Assembly: GCA_965234325.1 (NCBI GenBank)
Contig: OZ248407.1
Coordinates: forward strand, 1,426,001 to 1,490,000
Source: Limnohabitans kasalickyi
GTDB taxonomy: Bacteria > Pseudomonadota > Gammaproteobacteria > Burkholderiales > Burkholderiaceae_C
Direction of reading: 5' to 3'
DNA length: 64,000 nucleotides
A program made the position numbers and the translations under genes. The notes beneath the pieces were generated by a model, which searched no databases, was not told the origin of the DNA, and saw only the letters and a list, made by a program, of their open reading frames with translations. The stretch's first letter is position 1. The number at the start of each line of letters is the position of its first letter. Shown piece by piece: positions 35,688 to 43,769 of the stretch.

Positions 35688-36592
35688 GGGCGTGAGTGTT
35701 TAGGTGAACGGGTCCAAGCCGGCAATGGCGCAGAGCGGTGCAGCACATTGTCGTGCAACCATGTGGCGCTCTTGCGTGCGCGCTCGGCCACGGTGGCCAG
35801 GGGCAATTGTTGGTAATCGTCGTTGAAGACTTCAAAGCTGTAGTCGCCTCGATAGCCAATGCGGTCTAGGCGCAGCACCAAGTCGGCCAAGGCTTCGCTG
35901 TGCACGCCCTCCCCTGGGAACACACGGAAGGTGCGTGCGGTGGTCATGCGGTCTTCAAAGGTGGGGGTTTCGTGCCACATGAAGTCCGACAGTTGCACCA
36001 AGAAAATCTTGTCGGGATCGAGGTCTTCAATCCCGTCCAGCGGCGTGTTGGCGGCAAAGATATGGAAGGAGTCAATGCCAATGCCGAGATTCGGACAATC
36101 GGCGCGGCACACCACATCCCAAGCTGTGGTGAACTCGTTGACCGTGCGGCCCCAGGACAAACCCTCAAAAGCCACCTTGATACCTAAGGGCAAAGCCATC
36201 ATGGCGAGCTTCTTCAAATCGCGGGCAATGTGGTCGAGGTCATCGGTCGCGTGGCGTGAGGTGGACGAGCAAGCCAACAGAACTTTGCTGCCCGTGGCCG
36301 CGCACATCTCCAACATCGATTTGGCGATGTCGACTTTGTAGCCGTGCAAGTGGCCCGACAAACCTTCAAAGTCGCGCAACACTTGAAAGCCCGTGGGGCG
36401 CAAGCCGCTGGCCTGCACTGCTGCCACCGCAGCCGGCACACCGCCGGGGTGGGTGACCAAGTCACGCGCCATGAGCATGACTTGCGAAAAGCCTGCGTCT
36501 TTCATCGCCGACAGCTTGGCTTCTAAAGAGCCCGCCATCGTGATGGTGTCCATCCCGAAACCATCGAGCAAGTTCATGGCATGCCCTTTCAT
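35684..36592 (-). CDS. quiC: 3-dehydroshikimate dehydratase (TIM-barrel, QuiC1 N-terminal type)
   Basis: Sugar-phosphate-isomerase-like TIM barrel of 302 residues. In QuiC1/AsbF-type enzymes this fold converts 3-dehydroshikimate to protocatechuate with a divalent metal. Candidate ligands are Glu143 (AFEGLSWG), Asp174 and His177 (GIDSFHIF), Gln200 (LVQLSDF) and Glu254 (FEVFND); RVFPGEG at 223-229 completes the site. Neighbours encode dehydroquinase, shikimate dehydrogenase and an HPPD-like protein, which fits this function strongly. Its ATG overlaps the HPPD-like stop (ATGA); ATG 36577 is an alternative start. In Pseudomonas the two are one polypeptide in the opposite order. Confidence 0.82.
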   Translation of the reverse strand: MKGHAMNLLDGFGMDTITMAGSLEAKLSAMKDAGFSQVMLMARDLVTHPGGVPAAVAAVQASGLRPTGFQVLRDFEGLSGHLHGYKVDIAKSMLEMCAATGSKVLLACSSTSRHATDDLDHIARDLKKLAMMALPLGIKVAFEGLSWGRTVNEFTTAWDVVCRADCPNLGIGIDSFHIFAANTPLDGIEDLDPDKIFLVQLSDFMWHETPTFEDRMTTARTFRVFPGEGVHSEALADLVLRLDRIGYRGDYSFEVFNDDYQQLPLATVAERARKSATWLHDNVLHRSAPLPAWTRSPKHSRP

Positions 36593-37482
36593 TGGTCTTT
36601 GTGAACCAACTCAAACGACACCGAGCCCAAGGCGCTGCGGGTGAGCGCACCACGGTCTTCGGGGTGCAACTGGGTGGACTCGACAAACTCTACGCCACGG
36701 GCTTTGAGTGCAGCCACTGCTGCGCCCACATCGACCGCACCCAAACCAATGCGTTGCAGGCATTCGGGCGACTCGTCGGTGTCCATCCAAGGATCGGGCT
36801 CGATGAGTTGCCACAAGAAGTTGCCACATGGGCTCTTCATCAACTTACCTTTGGGCAAGATGCCAAAGCGCTGGTCATCAGGCACAAAGCTGAAATCAAA
36901 CATGTGTTCAAAGTAAGCCAACCAGTCAGCACTGCGGCCTGCACCGATGTACTGCACCACGCCAAAGTAGCTCATGCCAGCCGTCGCTTCTGGGTGTGGG
37001 TCAACGGTAGGAATGGGTTTGAAGTCGATGTCGTAAATCGAGAACTCTTGCCAACGGTCCACAAAGTAAAAGCGGCTGCCGCCCGGGCCATGGATGGCGG
37101 GAATGTGCAGCTCCATCGCTTGCGCTTGGCTGCTGACGTTCCATGCGCCCAGTTCCATGCAGCGGGTGTGTGCTTGCAGTGCATCGCGCACGCGGAAGGC
37201 CACCGCAGAAATCACAGGCTGGCCATCGGTGGTGGCGCTCACGCGGGCGTCATCGGGGCTGGCGTTGACGACCAAATTCATACCGCCTTGGCGGTACAAC
37301 GTGACCTCACGCGAACGGTGGCGAGCCACGGGGCGAAAGCCCATGTTCTCTAACACTTGGCCCAGCGCTTGGGGGCGGCTGGTGGCGTATTCAATGAACT
37401 CGATGCCGTCCAAGCCCAAACGGTTGGGGCTCTCGGGCACGGACTCGCGCTGTGAATCACGGTGAGTGGATGGCAAGGTCAT
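36589..37482 (-). CDS. HPPD-like (VOC-fold) protein, QuiC1 C-terminal type
   Basis: The 297-residue protein aligns with the two-module 4-hydroxyphenylpyruvate dioxygenase fold: GLDGIEFIEYA at 23-33 opens the first module and MSYFGVVQYIGAG at 170-182 the second. In true HPPD three residues hold iron. Here the first His position reads SYFGVV, the second (normally QHIA) is QRIG at 243-246, and only Glu291 (FELVHK) is kept. Oxygenase activity is therefore doubtful. The same module is fused to dehydroshikimate dehydratase in QuiC1, so a supporting or binding role for the next gene's product is likely. Starts 32 bases after aroE. Confidence 0.8.
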   Translation of the reverse strand: MTLPSTHRDSQRESVPESPNRLGLDGIEFIEYATSRPQALGQVLENMGFRPVARHRSREVTLYRQGGMNLVVNASPDDARVSATTDGQPVISAVAFRVRDALQAHTRCMELGAWNVSSQAQAMELHIPAIHGPGGSRFYFVDRWQEFSIYDIDFKPIPTVDPHPEATAGMSYFGVVQYIGAGRSADWLAYFEHMFDFSFVPDDQRFGILPKGKLMKSPCGNFLWQLIEPDPWMDTDESPECLQRIGLGAVDVGAAVAALKARGVEFVESTQLHPEDRGALTRSALGSVSFELVHKDQ

Positions 37483-37514
37483 CGAATACTCCTAGAAAAA
37501 TTACCGGCTCGAAA

Positions 37515-38366
37515 TCAATAACTCAACTGCGCCACATCGCGCAGCACGTCGGCGGTGGTGGTGGGCAAGCCAAAGTATTCCAAGTAGGCGGGGATTTGTT
37601 CAAACAACATGTCTGAGCCTACCTGCACGCGACAGCCACGGTTTTTGGCGGCTTGCAAGAACGCGGTCATTTCGGTTTTCATCACCACCTCGCCCACAAA
37701 GGCGTCGGGCGAAATGCGCGACACATCCATCGGCAAGGCATCGCCTTCGTTCATGCCCATGGGCGTGGCGTTGACCACCAAGTCGTGATCCGCTGGGTCG
37801 TTTGAGCCCATACGCACATCGATGTGCGGGTAGTTTTGTTTCAGGCGTTGGCCCAAGGCCTCGGCAGAAGCGGTGTTCACATCAAACAAGCTGATGGCTG
37901 CAATACCAGCGCCTGCGAGCGACGCCGCAATGGCGCAACCTACCCCGCCTGAGCCCACTACCAACACGCGTTTGCCCGTCAGATCAAAACCCTTGCGTTG
38001 CACACCGCGCACAAAGCCTGCACCGTCAAACATATCGCCGACCAAACGACCATCGGGCAGTTTTTTCACAGCGTTGCAAGCACCGGCCACGCGCACGGTG
38101 GCGGTCACTTCGTCGAGCAAACCCACGGTCACCACCTTGTGCGGCATGGTGATGAGTGCACCACAAATGTTGGTGAGACTGAATACTGACTTCAAGAACA
38201 CGGGATAGGCAGGCGTTTGGCAGCCCATGGGCACCACCACCGCATTGATGCCCGCACTGGAAAAGTACGGGTTGTAAATCATGGGTGACTTGAAGGAATG
38301 CGTGGGATAACCGATGTGCGCAATCAGTTGCGTGTTGCCGTTGATAGAGATACCGTGCTTGCTCAT
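37515..38366 (-). CDS. aroE: Shikimate/quinate dehydrogenase-like enzyme (NAD type)
   Basis: The 283-residue protein has the AroE fold: substrate loop GYPTHSFKSPMIYN near 19-32, catalytic Lys77 in ALITMPHK and catalytic Asp114. The usual GxNTDxxG is replaced by GDMFDGAGF. The nucleotide motif is VVGSGGVG (136-143), and the strand end SLFDVN has Asp162 instead of the NRT basic loop that binds NADP, so NAD use and a catabolic direction are likely. Located between dehydroquinase and dehydratase genes, it probably oxidises shikimate or quinate to the 3-dehydro form. A biosynthetic aroE presumably lies elsewhere. Confidence 0.88.
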   Translation of the reverse strand: MSKHGISINGNTQLIAHIGYPTHSFKSPMIYNPYFSSAGINAVVVPMGCQTPAYPVFLKSVFSLTNICGALITMPHKVVTVGLLDEVTATVRVAGACNAVKKLPDGRLVGDMFDGAGFVRGVQRKGFDLTGKRVLVVGSGGVGCAIAASLAGAGIAAISLFDVNTASAEALGQRLKQNYPHIDVRMGSNDPADHDLVVNATPMGMNEGDALPMDVSRISPDAFVGEVVMKTEMTAFLQAAKNRGCRVQVGSDMLFEQIPAYLEYFGLPTTTADVLRDVAQLSY

Positions 38367-38372
38367 GGTGGA

Positions 38373-38813
38373 TTAAGCAGATTGAACAGCAGACACAGCG
38401 GCACGCAAGGCCAACAAATAACTGTCTGCACCAAAGCCACAAATTTGGCCTTTCACAATTTCAGCGAACACGGACTTGTGACGGAATTCTTCACGCGCAT
38501 GAATGTTCGACATGTGCAACTCGACCACAGGGCAAGTCAACACCGCCAAAGCATCACGGATGGCGTAGCTGTAATGGGTCCAAGCACCGGCGTTGATCAG
38601 CACGGCGTCGACGTTGTCAAAGTAGCCTTGATGAATGCGCTCGCACATGTCACCTTCTTGGTTGGTCTGATAGCACTCGACATCAGCCCCCAACTCTTTG
38701 CCCAGTTTGTGCAAATTGGCATTGATCTCATCGAGTGTGATGGTGCCGTATTGCTTGGGGTCGCGTTTGCCGAACATGTTGTGGTTCACACCGTGCAGCA
38801 TCAAAACTTTCAT
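38373..38813 (-). CDS. aroQ: 3-dehydroquinate dehydratase, type II
   Basis: Converts 3-dehydroquinate to 3-dehydroshikimate. With ATG 38813 the protein has 146 residues, the normal type II size. Motifs: LMLHGVNHNMFGKRDPKQYG with the catalytic Tyr, QTNQEGDM, LINAGAWTHYSYAIRDAL, and VELHMSNIHAREEFRHKS with the active-site His and Arg. Some positions differ from the biosynthetic consensus (HGVNHN for NGPNLN), consistent with a catabolic paralogue. Six bases before aroE; separated from dctP by an attenuator-like hairpin. Confidence 0.93.
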   Translation of the reverse strand: MKVLMLHGVNHNMFGKRDPKQYGTITLDEINANLHKLGKELGADVECYQTNQEGDMCERIHQGYFDNVDAVLINAGAWTHYSYAIRDALAVLTCPVVELHMSNIHAREEFRHKSVFAEIVKGQICGFGADSYLLALRAAVSAVQSA

Positions 38814-38840
38814 ATCACCCTTTGACAGTTGTGTTTCTTC

Positions 38841-38875
38841 AAAAAAATGCTTCGCCACACATGCAGCGAAGCATT
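38841..38875 (-). terminator. Internal terminator/attenuator between dctP and aroQ
   Basis: On the minus strand AATGCTTCGC and GCGAAGCATT form a perfect 10-bp stem with a ten-base loop, followed by seven T. It lies inside the operon, so it probably lowers read-through from the transporter genes into the enzyme genes. Confidence 0.8.
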
Positions 38876-38884
38876 GCTCACGAA

Positions 38885-39904
38885 TTACTTGGCTTTCTTC
38901 ACAGGTGCGGAACGCACCTGCTCGATTTCACCCTGCAACTCTTTGACCAAGTCTTGACCCACGATGACGCCATATTTGGCAGTCACAGGACGCATCTTGT
39001 CGCGCAAGATCGACATTTCAGGCTCAGACAATTGGGTCACTTGCATGCCATTCTTCTTGAGGTTAGCGAGCAGGCCCGCTTCCAAGTTACGTGAAGTTTC
39101 ACGCTGGAATTTGGCGGACTCCAACGCAGCGTTCGTCACCACTTTCTTCTCATCTGCGCTCAAGGTTTCCCAGAACTTCTTGCTGATGACCACCGACTGA
39201 GGGTTGTACTGGTGTGCGGTCAGCACCATGTGCTTTTGCACTTCATACAACTTGGCGCTGTTGATGGTGGGAATGGGGTTTTCTTGACCGTCCACAGCAC
39301 CTTGCTCCAAAGCGGCATACAACTCGGGGAAAGGCAGCGGTGTGGGGTTAGCACCCAAAGCCTTCACCCAATCGACGTTGATGGGGTTAGGAATGACGCG
39401 CAACTTCAAGCCCTCGATCTCAGACACTTTGTTGATGGCGCGCTTGCCATTGGTGATGTGGCGAAAGCCCAGTTCGTAATAAGCCAAACCCACCAAACCT
39501 TTGTCTTCCAACTTTGCGTGCATCTTCTTGCCAAAGGAACCGTCCACAACTGCGTCGGCTTCTTTGGTGGTCGCAAACATGAAGGGGAAATCAAACACGC
39601 CAAATTCTTTGACTTGGCTGGCGAAGATGCCTGAGTTCATCGACGCCATCTCCAACGAACCACCTTGAATGGCCGACACGTTGGCTTGGTCGCTGCCCAA
39701 AGTGCCGCCTGGGAACAGGTTGACTTTGAGTTTGCCGCCCGAGTTTTTCTCGACGATCTCTTTGAATTTCTCCATACCTTGGACGATGGGGTGACCCGCA
39801 TTGTTCTGGTTGGCGAACTTGATGGTTTTCACTTGTGCCGAGGCGATGCCCATAGCCGCCATGGCCACCGTCGCGATCACCGTCTTGATAAATACACGTT
39901 TCAT
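38885..39904 (-). CDS. dctP: TRAP transporter solute-binding protein
   Basis: Periplasmic receptor of a tripartite ATP-independent transporter. With ATG 39904 it has 339 residues and a Sec signal peptide (KRVFIKTVIATVAMAAMG...ASA). DctP-family features are FANQNNAGHPIVQGMEKF, LFPGGTLGSDQANVSAIQGG, and the Arg-containing GLKLRVIPNPINVDWVKALGA, where the Arg binds the ligand carboxylate. Catabolic genes downstream suggest quinate, shikimate or a related acid as ligand (inference). Lies 88 bases after dctM with an mRNA hairpin in between. Confidence 0.94.
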   Translation of the reverse strand: MKRVFIKTVIATVAMAAMGIASAQVKTIKFANQNNAGHPIVQGMEKFKEIVEKNSGGKLKVNLFPGGTLGSDQANVSAIQGGSLEMASMNSGIFASQVKEFGVFDFPFMFATTKEADAVVDGSFGKKMHAKLEDKGLVGLAYYELGFRHITNGKRAINKVSEIEGLKLRVIPNPINVDWVKALGANPTPLPFPELYAALEQGAVDGQENPIPTINSAKLYEVQKHMVLTAHQYNPQSVVISKKFWETLSADEKKVVTNAALESAKFQRETSRNLEAGLLANLKKNGMQVTQLSEPEMSILRDKMRPVTAKYGVIVGQDLVKELQGEIEQVRSAPVKKAK

Positions 39905-39992
39905 GTCAGTGTCTCCTAAAAAACTTTGCGGTCGTACGCCCAATGAAGGTTTCACGGTCTGGCGTACCCGGACAGACCATGAAAAAGAAAAA

Positions 39993-41270
39993 TCAATACA
40001 GCAAACGGGCAGGCACCATCACGATGGCTGGAAAGAGCACCATCAAGAACATGACGATGAACTGCACCGCCATGAAAGGCAGCACGCCGCGCGTCACGTC
40101 ATCCATACGCATACGGCCGACACCCGCCACCACGTTAAGCACGGTACCCACGGGCGGTGTGATCAAACCAATTGAGTTGTTGATGATGAACATCACGCCG
40201 AAATAAACCGGATCAATGCCAGCGGCTTTGACGATCGGCATCAACACCGGCGTCAAAATCAAAATGGTGGGCGTCATGTCCATCGCCGTACCCACGACCA
40301 TGCACAAAATCATGATGGCAGCCATCAAGAGCTTGGGGTTGTCCAACAAAGGTTGCAGCAAGGTCACCACTTGGGCGGGCAAATTGGCCACGGTGATCAA
40401 CCAAGCCGACACCATGGCAGCGGCCACCAAGAACATGATGACCGACGTGGTTTTGGCCGCTGTGCGAAACACGTCAAACAACTGTTGCCACGTGAGTTCG
40501 CGGTAAATCACACCCGCCACAAACAAGGCATACACCGCAGCCACCACAGCAGCCTCAGTAGGTGTGAATACGCCCATGCGCAAGCCCACCAAAATGATCA
40601 GAGGCAACATCAAAGCCCAGCCCGCGCTGCGCATGGCGGCGAACACTTCGGCACTGGTTTTGCGTGCAGGCGGTGTCAAGTCTTCTTTGCGTGTGCACCA
40701 CCACCAAGTCGCCCACAAACCGGCTGCCAACACGATGCCAGGAAAAATACCCGCCAAAAACAACTTGCTGATCGACACGTTGGCAGCCACACCAAAGATC
40801 ACAAAACCAATCGAGGGCGGGATGATGGGGCCAATCACACCGCAAGCGGCAATCAAACCACCGCTGCGTGCTTTGTCGTGGCCGGCTTTGACCATCATGG
40901 GCAACAGCAAGGCAGTCAGCGCCGCCGCATCGGCCACCGCAGAGCCAGACAAGGCCGACAACAAACAAGCGGCCACGATGGTCACATAGCCCAAGCCACC
41001 TCGGATGTGGCCCACCAAGGCCATGGCAAAGTCAACGATACGACGTGACAGGCCACCGGTGTTCATCACCTCCCCCGCCAACATGAAGAATGGCACAGCC
41101 AACAGAGGGAAGCTGTTGGAGCCTTCGATCACGTTTTGCGCCAAGATTTGCGCATCAAACATGTCCATGTGCCACATCAACGCAGAGCCACACAGCAACA
41201 AAGAAAAAGCAATGGGTACACCCAGCGCCATGGCGGCCAGCAAGGAGCCCAAAAATACAGCGATCGTCAT
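39993..41270 (-). CDS. dctM: TRAP transporter large permease
   Basis: Membrane component that couples solute uptake to the sodium or proton gradient. The 425-residue protein has about 12 hydrophobic segments, with the family stretches GSNSFPLLAVPFFMLAGEVM, ALSGSAVADAAALTALLLP and IIPPSIGFVIFGVAANVS. The second half repeats the pattern with LILTPVLMPIVKAAGIDP and FGVMFIINNSIGLITPPVG. Eighteen bases follow dctQ. Localises to the inner membrane with DctQ. Confidence 0.96.
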   Translation of the reverse strand: MTIAVFLGSLLAAMALGVPIAFSLLLCGSALMWHMDMFDAQILAQNVIEGSNSFPLLAVPFFMLAGEVMNTGGLSRRIVDFAMALVGHIRGGLGYVTIVAACLLSALSGSAVADAAALTALLLPMMVKAGHDKARSGGLIAACGVIGPIIPPSIGFVIFGVAANVSISKLFLAGIFPGIVLAAGLWATWWWCTRKEDLTPPARKTSAEVFAAMRSAGWALMLPLIILVGLRMGVFTPTEAAVVAAVYALFVAGVIYRELTWQQLFDVFRTAAKTTSVIMFLVAAAMVSAWLITVANLPAQVVTLLQPLLDNPKLLMAAIMILCMVVGTAMDMTPTILILTPVLMPIVKAAGIDPVYFGVMFIINNSIGLITPPVGTVLNVVAGVGRMRMDDVTRGVLPFMAVQFIVMFLMVLFPAIVMVPARLLY

Positions 41271-41288
41271 GATGAAATTCCTTGGGCT

Positions 41289-41828
41289 TTACTTAAGAGG
41301 TGCGGGCGTGTCGATGGGTTCTTCTTCAGACTCGCGAACTCCAATCAGCTCACTGTCAGCCAACTCCCCGCGCATCAAGCGCAACAAGTGATCCACCAAA
41401 ATCAAAGCGCCTGAAACAGCCAGGACCATGCCGCAGGCATAAAAGATGCCCATCGAAGCTTCCATCACTGCGCTGGTCGAATCCCAATTGATGATGGTTT
41501 GGTCGTATGAGCCTTTGAACAGCAACCAGCAAATGAACAACATCAACAAGTGGCCAACCACAAAGAAGTATTTTTGCCAACGCAAAGACAACCGAGACAC
41601 CAAAGTGTCCGAGCCCAAATGTGCCCCTTCTTTCATCGCCACGATGGCGCCCAAGAAGGTGACCCACACAAACAACCAACGAGACAACTCTTCAGACAAA
41701 GTGATGCCCGAATTAAAGGCATAACGCATCACCACGTTGCCAAATACCAAAACCACCATCAGGGCCAGCGCAATAGCCATGAGGATTTCAAGTAGCCGAC
41801 AGTAACGGTCTAGCAAACGGTGAAGCAT
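41289..41828 (-). CDS. dctQ: TRAP transporter small permease
   Basis: Four-helix membrane subunit of the TRAP transporter, 179 residues. DctQ-type features are the first helix (ILMAIALALMVVLVFGNVVMRY), SEELSRWLFVWVTFLGAIVAM, and EGAHLGSDTLVSRL in the loop, followed by two more helices. It is the first structural gene of the operon; the upstream 106 bases hold its promoter and candidate operator half-sites. Confidence 0.93.
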   Translation of the reverse strand: MLHRLLDRYCRLLEILMAIALALMVVLVFGNVVMRYAFNSGITLSEELSRWLFVWVTFLGAIVAMKEGAHLGSDTLVSRLSLRWQKYFFVVGHLLMLFICWLLFKGSYDQTIINWDSTSAVMEASMGIFYACGMVLAVSGALILVDHLLRLMRGELADSELIGVRESEEEPIDTPAPLK

Positions 41829-41874
41829 TGGAAGAATCCTTGGAAAATTTGAAGCAGAACAAAATGTACAAAAC

Positions 41875-41929
41875 AGTTAGTTTGTGATAAATAAGTGTAA
41901 ACCCGCATATCGACACGACATAACTAACT
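41875..41929. promoter_or_regulatory. Inverted AGTTAGTT half-sites upstream of dctQ
   Basis: AGTTAGTT (41875-41882) and its inverse AACTAACT (41922-41929) lie 39 bases apart in the AT-rich gap between the TetR-type gene and dctQ. They are candidate binding sites for that regulator. Confidence 0.4.
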
Positions 41930-41934
41930 ATCTG

Positions 41935-42600
41935 CTATGGCAAATTTGAATAACTGACAAACCGCAACACCATGTCCACCACACTTTGACGGCGTGCGGC
42001 CAAAGCCTCGGCTGTTTGGCCATCACGTTTGAAGATCAAATCAAAGGTGTAGCGGTTAGACACGTTGAAAAACGTGAGCGCCGAAATGGACGCATGGATG
42101 TCGATGGGGTCCAACCCCTTGCGAAACACCCCCTCCTTCACACCGCGTTTGTACAAAGCCTCGATGGAATGAATGGCAGACACATTGAGCTCTTGAATCA
42201 AGGTGCTTTGTGCCAAAAAATTACCACGTTGAATGTTCTCTGACATCACCAACCGAATGAAGTCTTGGTTGCTGTGATGGTGGTCAAAGGTAAAGCCCAC
42301 CAAAGCCTTCAATGCCTCCTCAGGCGACAAGTCAGACAAGTGCAACTCAGCCTCGGTCGCACGAATACGGCGATAAGCATCCTCTAGCACGGCGAGGTAC
42401 AAGCCTTCTTTGCTGCCGTAGTAGTAATAGATCATGCGCTTGCTGGTGTGCGTGGCGTCGGCGATAGCGTCAATGCGCCCGCCCGCCAAACCCTTAGAAG
42501 CAAACTCTGCCGTGGCCACAGCAATGATGCCCGCCATCGTCCGCTCGGGGTCGTTGGTGCGTTTGGGCGCCTTGCGTTCGGAATGTACCGTTTCGTTCAT
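41935..42600 (-). CDS. TetR/AcrR-family regulator
   Basis: With ATG 42600 the protein has 221 residues. The N-terminal HTH is clear: IIAVATAEFASKGLAGGRIDAIADATHTSKRMIYYYYGSKE spans the three DNA-binding helices (roughly residues 25-68). The remainder is the helical ligand-binding domain with HSIEALYKRGVKEGVFRKGL and similarity to the TetR_C_33-type C-terminus. Located directly upstream of dctQ on the same strand, it likely controls the TRAP-aroQ-aroE operon and may sense a pathway acid. Divergent from the oxidoreductase gene at 42683. Confidence 0.88.
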   Translation of the reverse strand: MNETVHSERKAPKRTNDPERTMAGIIAVATAEFASKGLAGGRIDAIADATHTSKRMIYYYYGSKEGLYLAVLEDAYRRIRATEAELHLSDLSPEEALKALVGFTFDHHHSNQDFIRLVMSENIQRGNFLAQSTLIQELNVSAIHSIEALYKRGVKEGVFRKGLDPIDIHASISALTFFNVSNRYTFDLIFKRDGQTAEALAARRQSVVDMVLRFVSYSNLP

Positions 42601-42682
42601 TCCAGAAGTATAAAACGCAAGACACTGTGGCGTCACCCCATAACAACCCTAGCAACACGCCACACGTTTGAGATCTAAAAAA

Positions 42683-43729
42683 ATGACACAACCCACACAA
42701 CAAACCCTGCGCCTAGGCATCTTAGGCTGCGCCAACATCGCCAAACAATTTGCACGCGATGTCGCAGGTACCCCACAAGTTGCCATTCATGCTGTCGCGA
42801 GCCGAGACTTGGCGAAAGCTCAAGCTTTTGCACAGCAGTTTCAAATAGCTCGCGCACATGGCAGCTACGACGCATTGCTGGCGGATAACGCGCTCGACGC
42901 TGTCTACGTTCCTTTGCCCAACAGCCTACACGCCGAGTGGGCCATACGCGCCATGCAAGCTGGCAAACATGTGCTGTGCGAAAAACCTTTGGCGCTCAAC
43001 TTGAGCGAAGTGACGCGAATGTATGAAGTAGCGCGTCAACATGGCGTGATGCTGCTGGAGTCTTACCCCTACTGGTTCCAACCGCAAACCCGCGACATGC
43101 TGGCGTGCTTGAGCCTTGACAAGATCGGCGAAGTCCGCAGCATGCAAGCCAGCTTTGGCTTCTCGGTAGGTAACCCCGACACCAACATCCGCATGAAACC
43201 CGACCTCGGTGGTGGCGCATTACTGGACGCGGGCAGCTATCCCATCAGCTTGATTCGTTTGGTCATGGGCTGCGCGCCTGAGCGTGTGGTGGCCCATGCC
43301 ACTTGGGCGTCCACAGGGGTAGACATCAGCATGATGGCCACTTTGTTTTACGCAGATGGGCGTCGCGCCCAAATGTCATGCGCCATGGACACAGCCAACC
43401 ACCGCCGCGCCACCATCGTGGGCTCGCACGGCACGGTTGAGACCGAATACCTCAACCACACCAGCAACTCGCACACGCACGCTTGGGGCTACTTGCCCAG
43501 CCAGCTGCGCGTTCGCCAAGGGATCGCCAACAGCATTGCGTTTGAAGAAGTTCATTCAGCGACCGGCAGTGGCTTTCAATTTGCAGCCGAGGCCTTTGCA
43601 CAGGTGGTGCGTGAAGGAGACATAACCGCCATTGAACGTGCTGCTTCAGCCAGCCACGACATCGCAGCCACACTCGATGCCATTCAAGAAAGTGCCAAGA
43701 AGGGGCAGCTCGTGACCCTGCGCCAGTAG
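42683..43729 (+). CDS. Gfo/Idh/MocA-family oxidoreductase
   Basis: NAD(P)-dependent enzyme of 348 residues. N-terminal Rossmann motif LGILGCANIAKQFARD, then AVYVPLPNSLHAEWAIRAM and the family's EKPLAL with catalytic Lys. The C-terminal domain contains GGGALLDAGSYPISLIR, where Asp/His-type residues shape the active site. This pattern fits dehydrogenases such as xylose or dihydrodiol dehydrogenases. TTG 42668 is a possible earlier start, but ATG 42683 is preferred. It converges with a second member of the same family. Confidence 0.86.
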   Translation: MTQPTQQTLRLGILGCANIAKQFARDVAGTPQVAIHAVASRDLAKAQAFAQQFQIARAHGSYDALLADNALDAVYVPLPNSLHAEWAIRAMQAGKHVLCEKPLALNLSEVTRMYEVARQHGVMLLESYPYWFQPQTRDMLACLSLDKIGEVRSMQASFGFSVGNPDTNIRMKPDLGGGALLDAGSYPISLIRLVMGCAPERVVAHATWASTGVDISMMATLFYADGRRAQMSCAMDTANHRRATIVGSHGTVETEYLNHTSNSHTHAWGYLPSQLRVRQGIANSIAFEEVHSATGSGFQFAAEAFAQVVREGDITAIERAASASHDIAATLDAIQESAKKGQLVTLRQ

Positions 43730-43769
43730 CACCAGGTCAGTCGTATTTCGACAATAGGATCTTAAAAAT

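Noticed and set aside
39905..39992. GTACGCC/GGCGTAC hairpin between dctM and dctP as a terminator
   Set aside because: The loop is long (about 20 bases) and the T-run starts eight or so bases after the stem; it is more likely an mRNA-stabilising fold, so it was not listed as a terminator.
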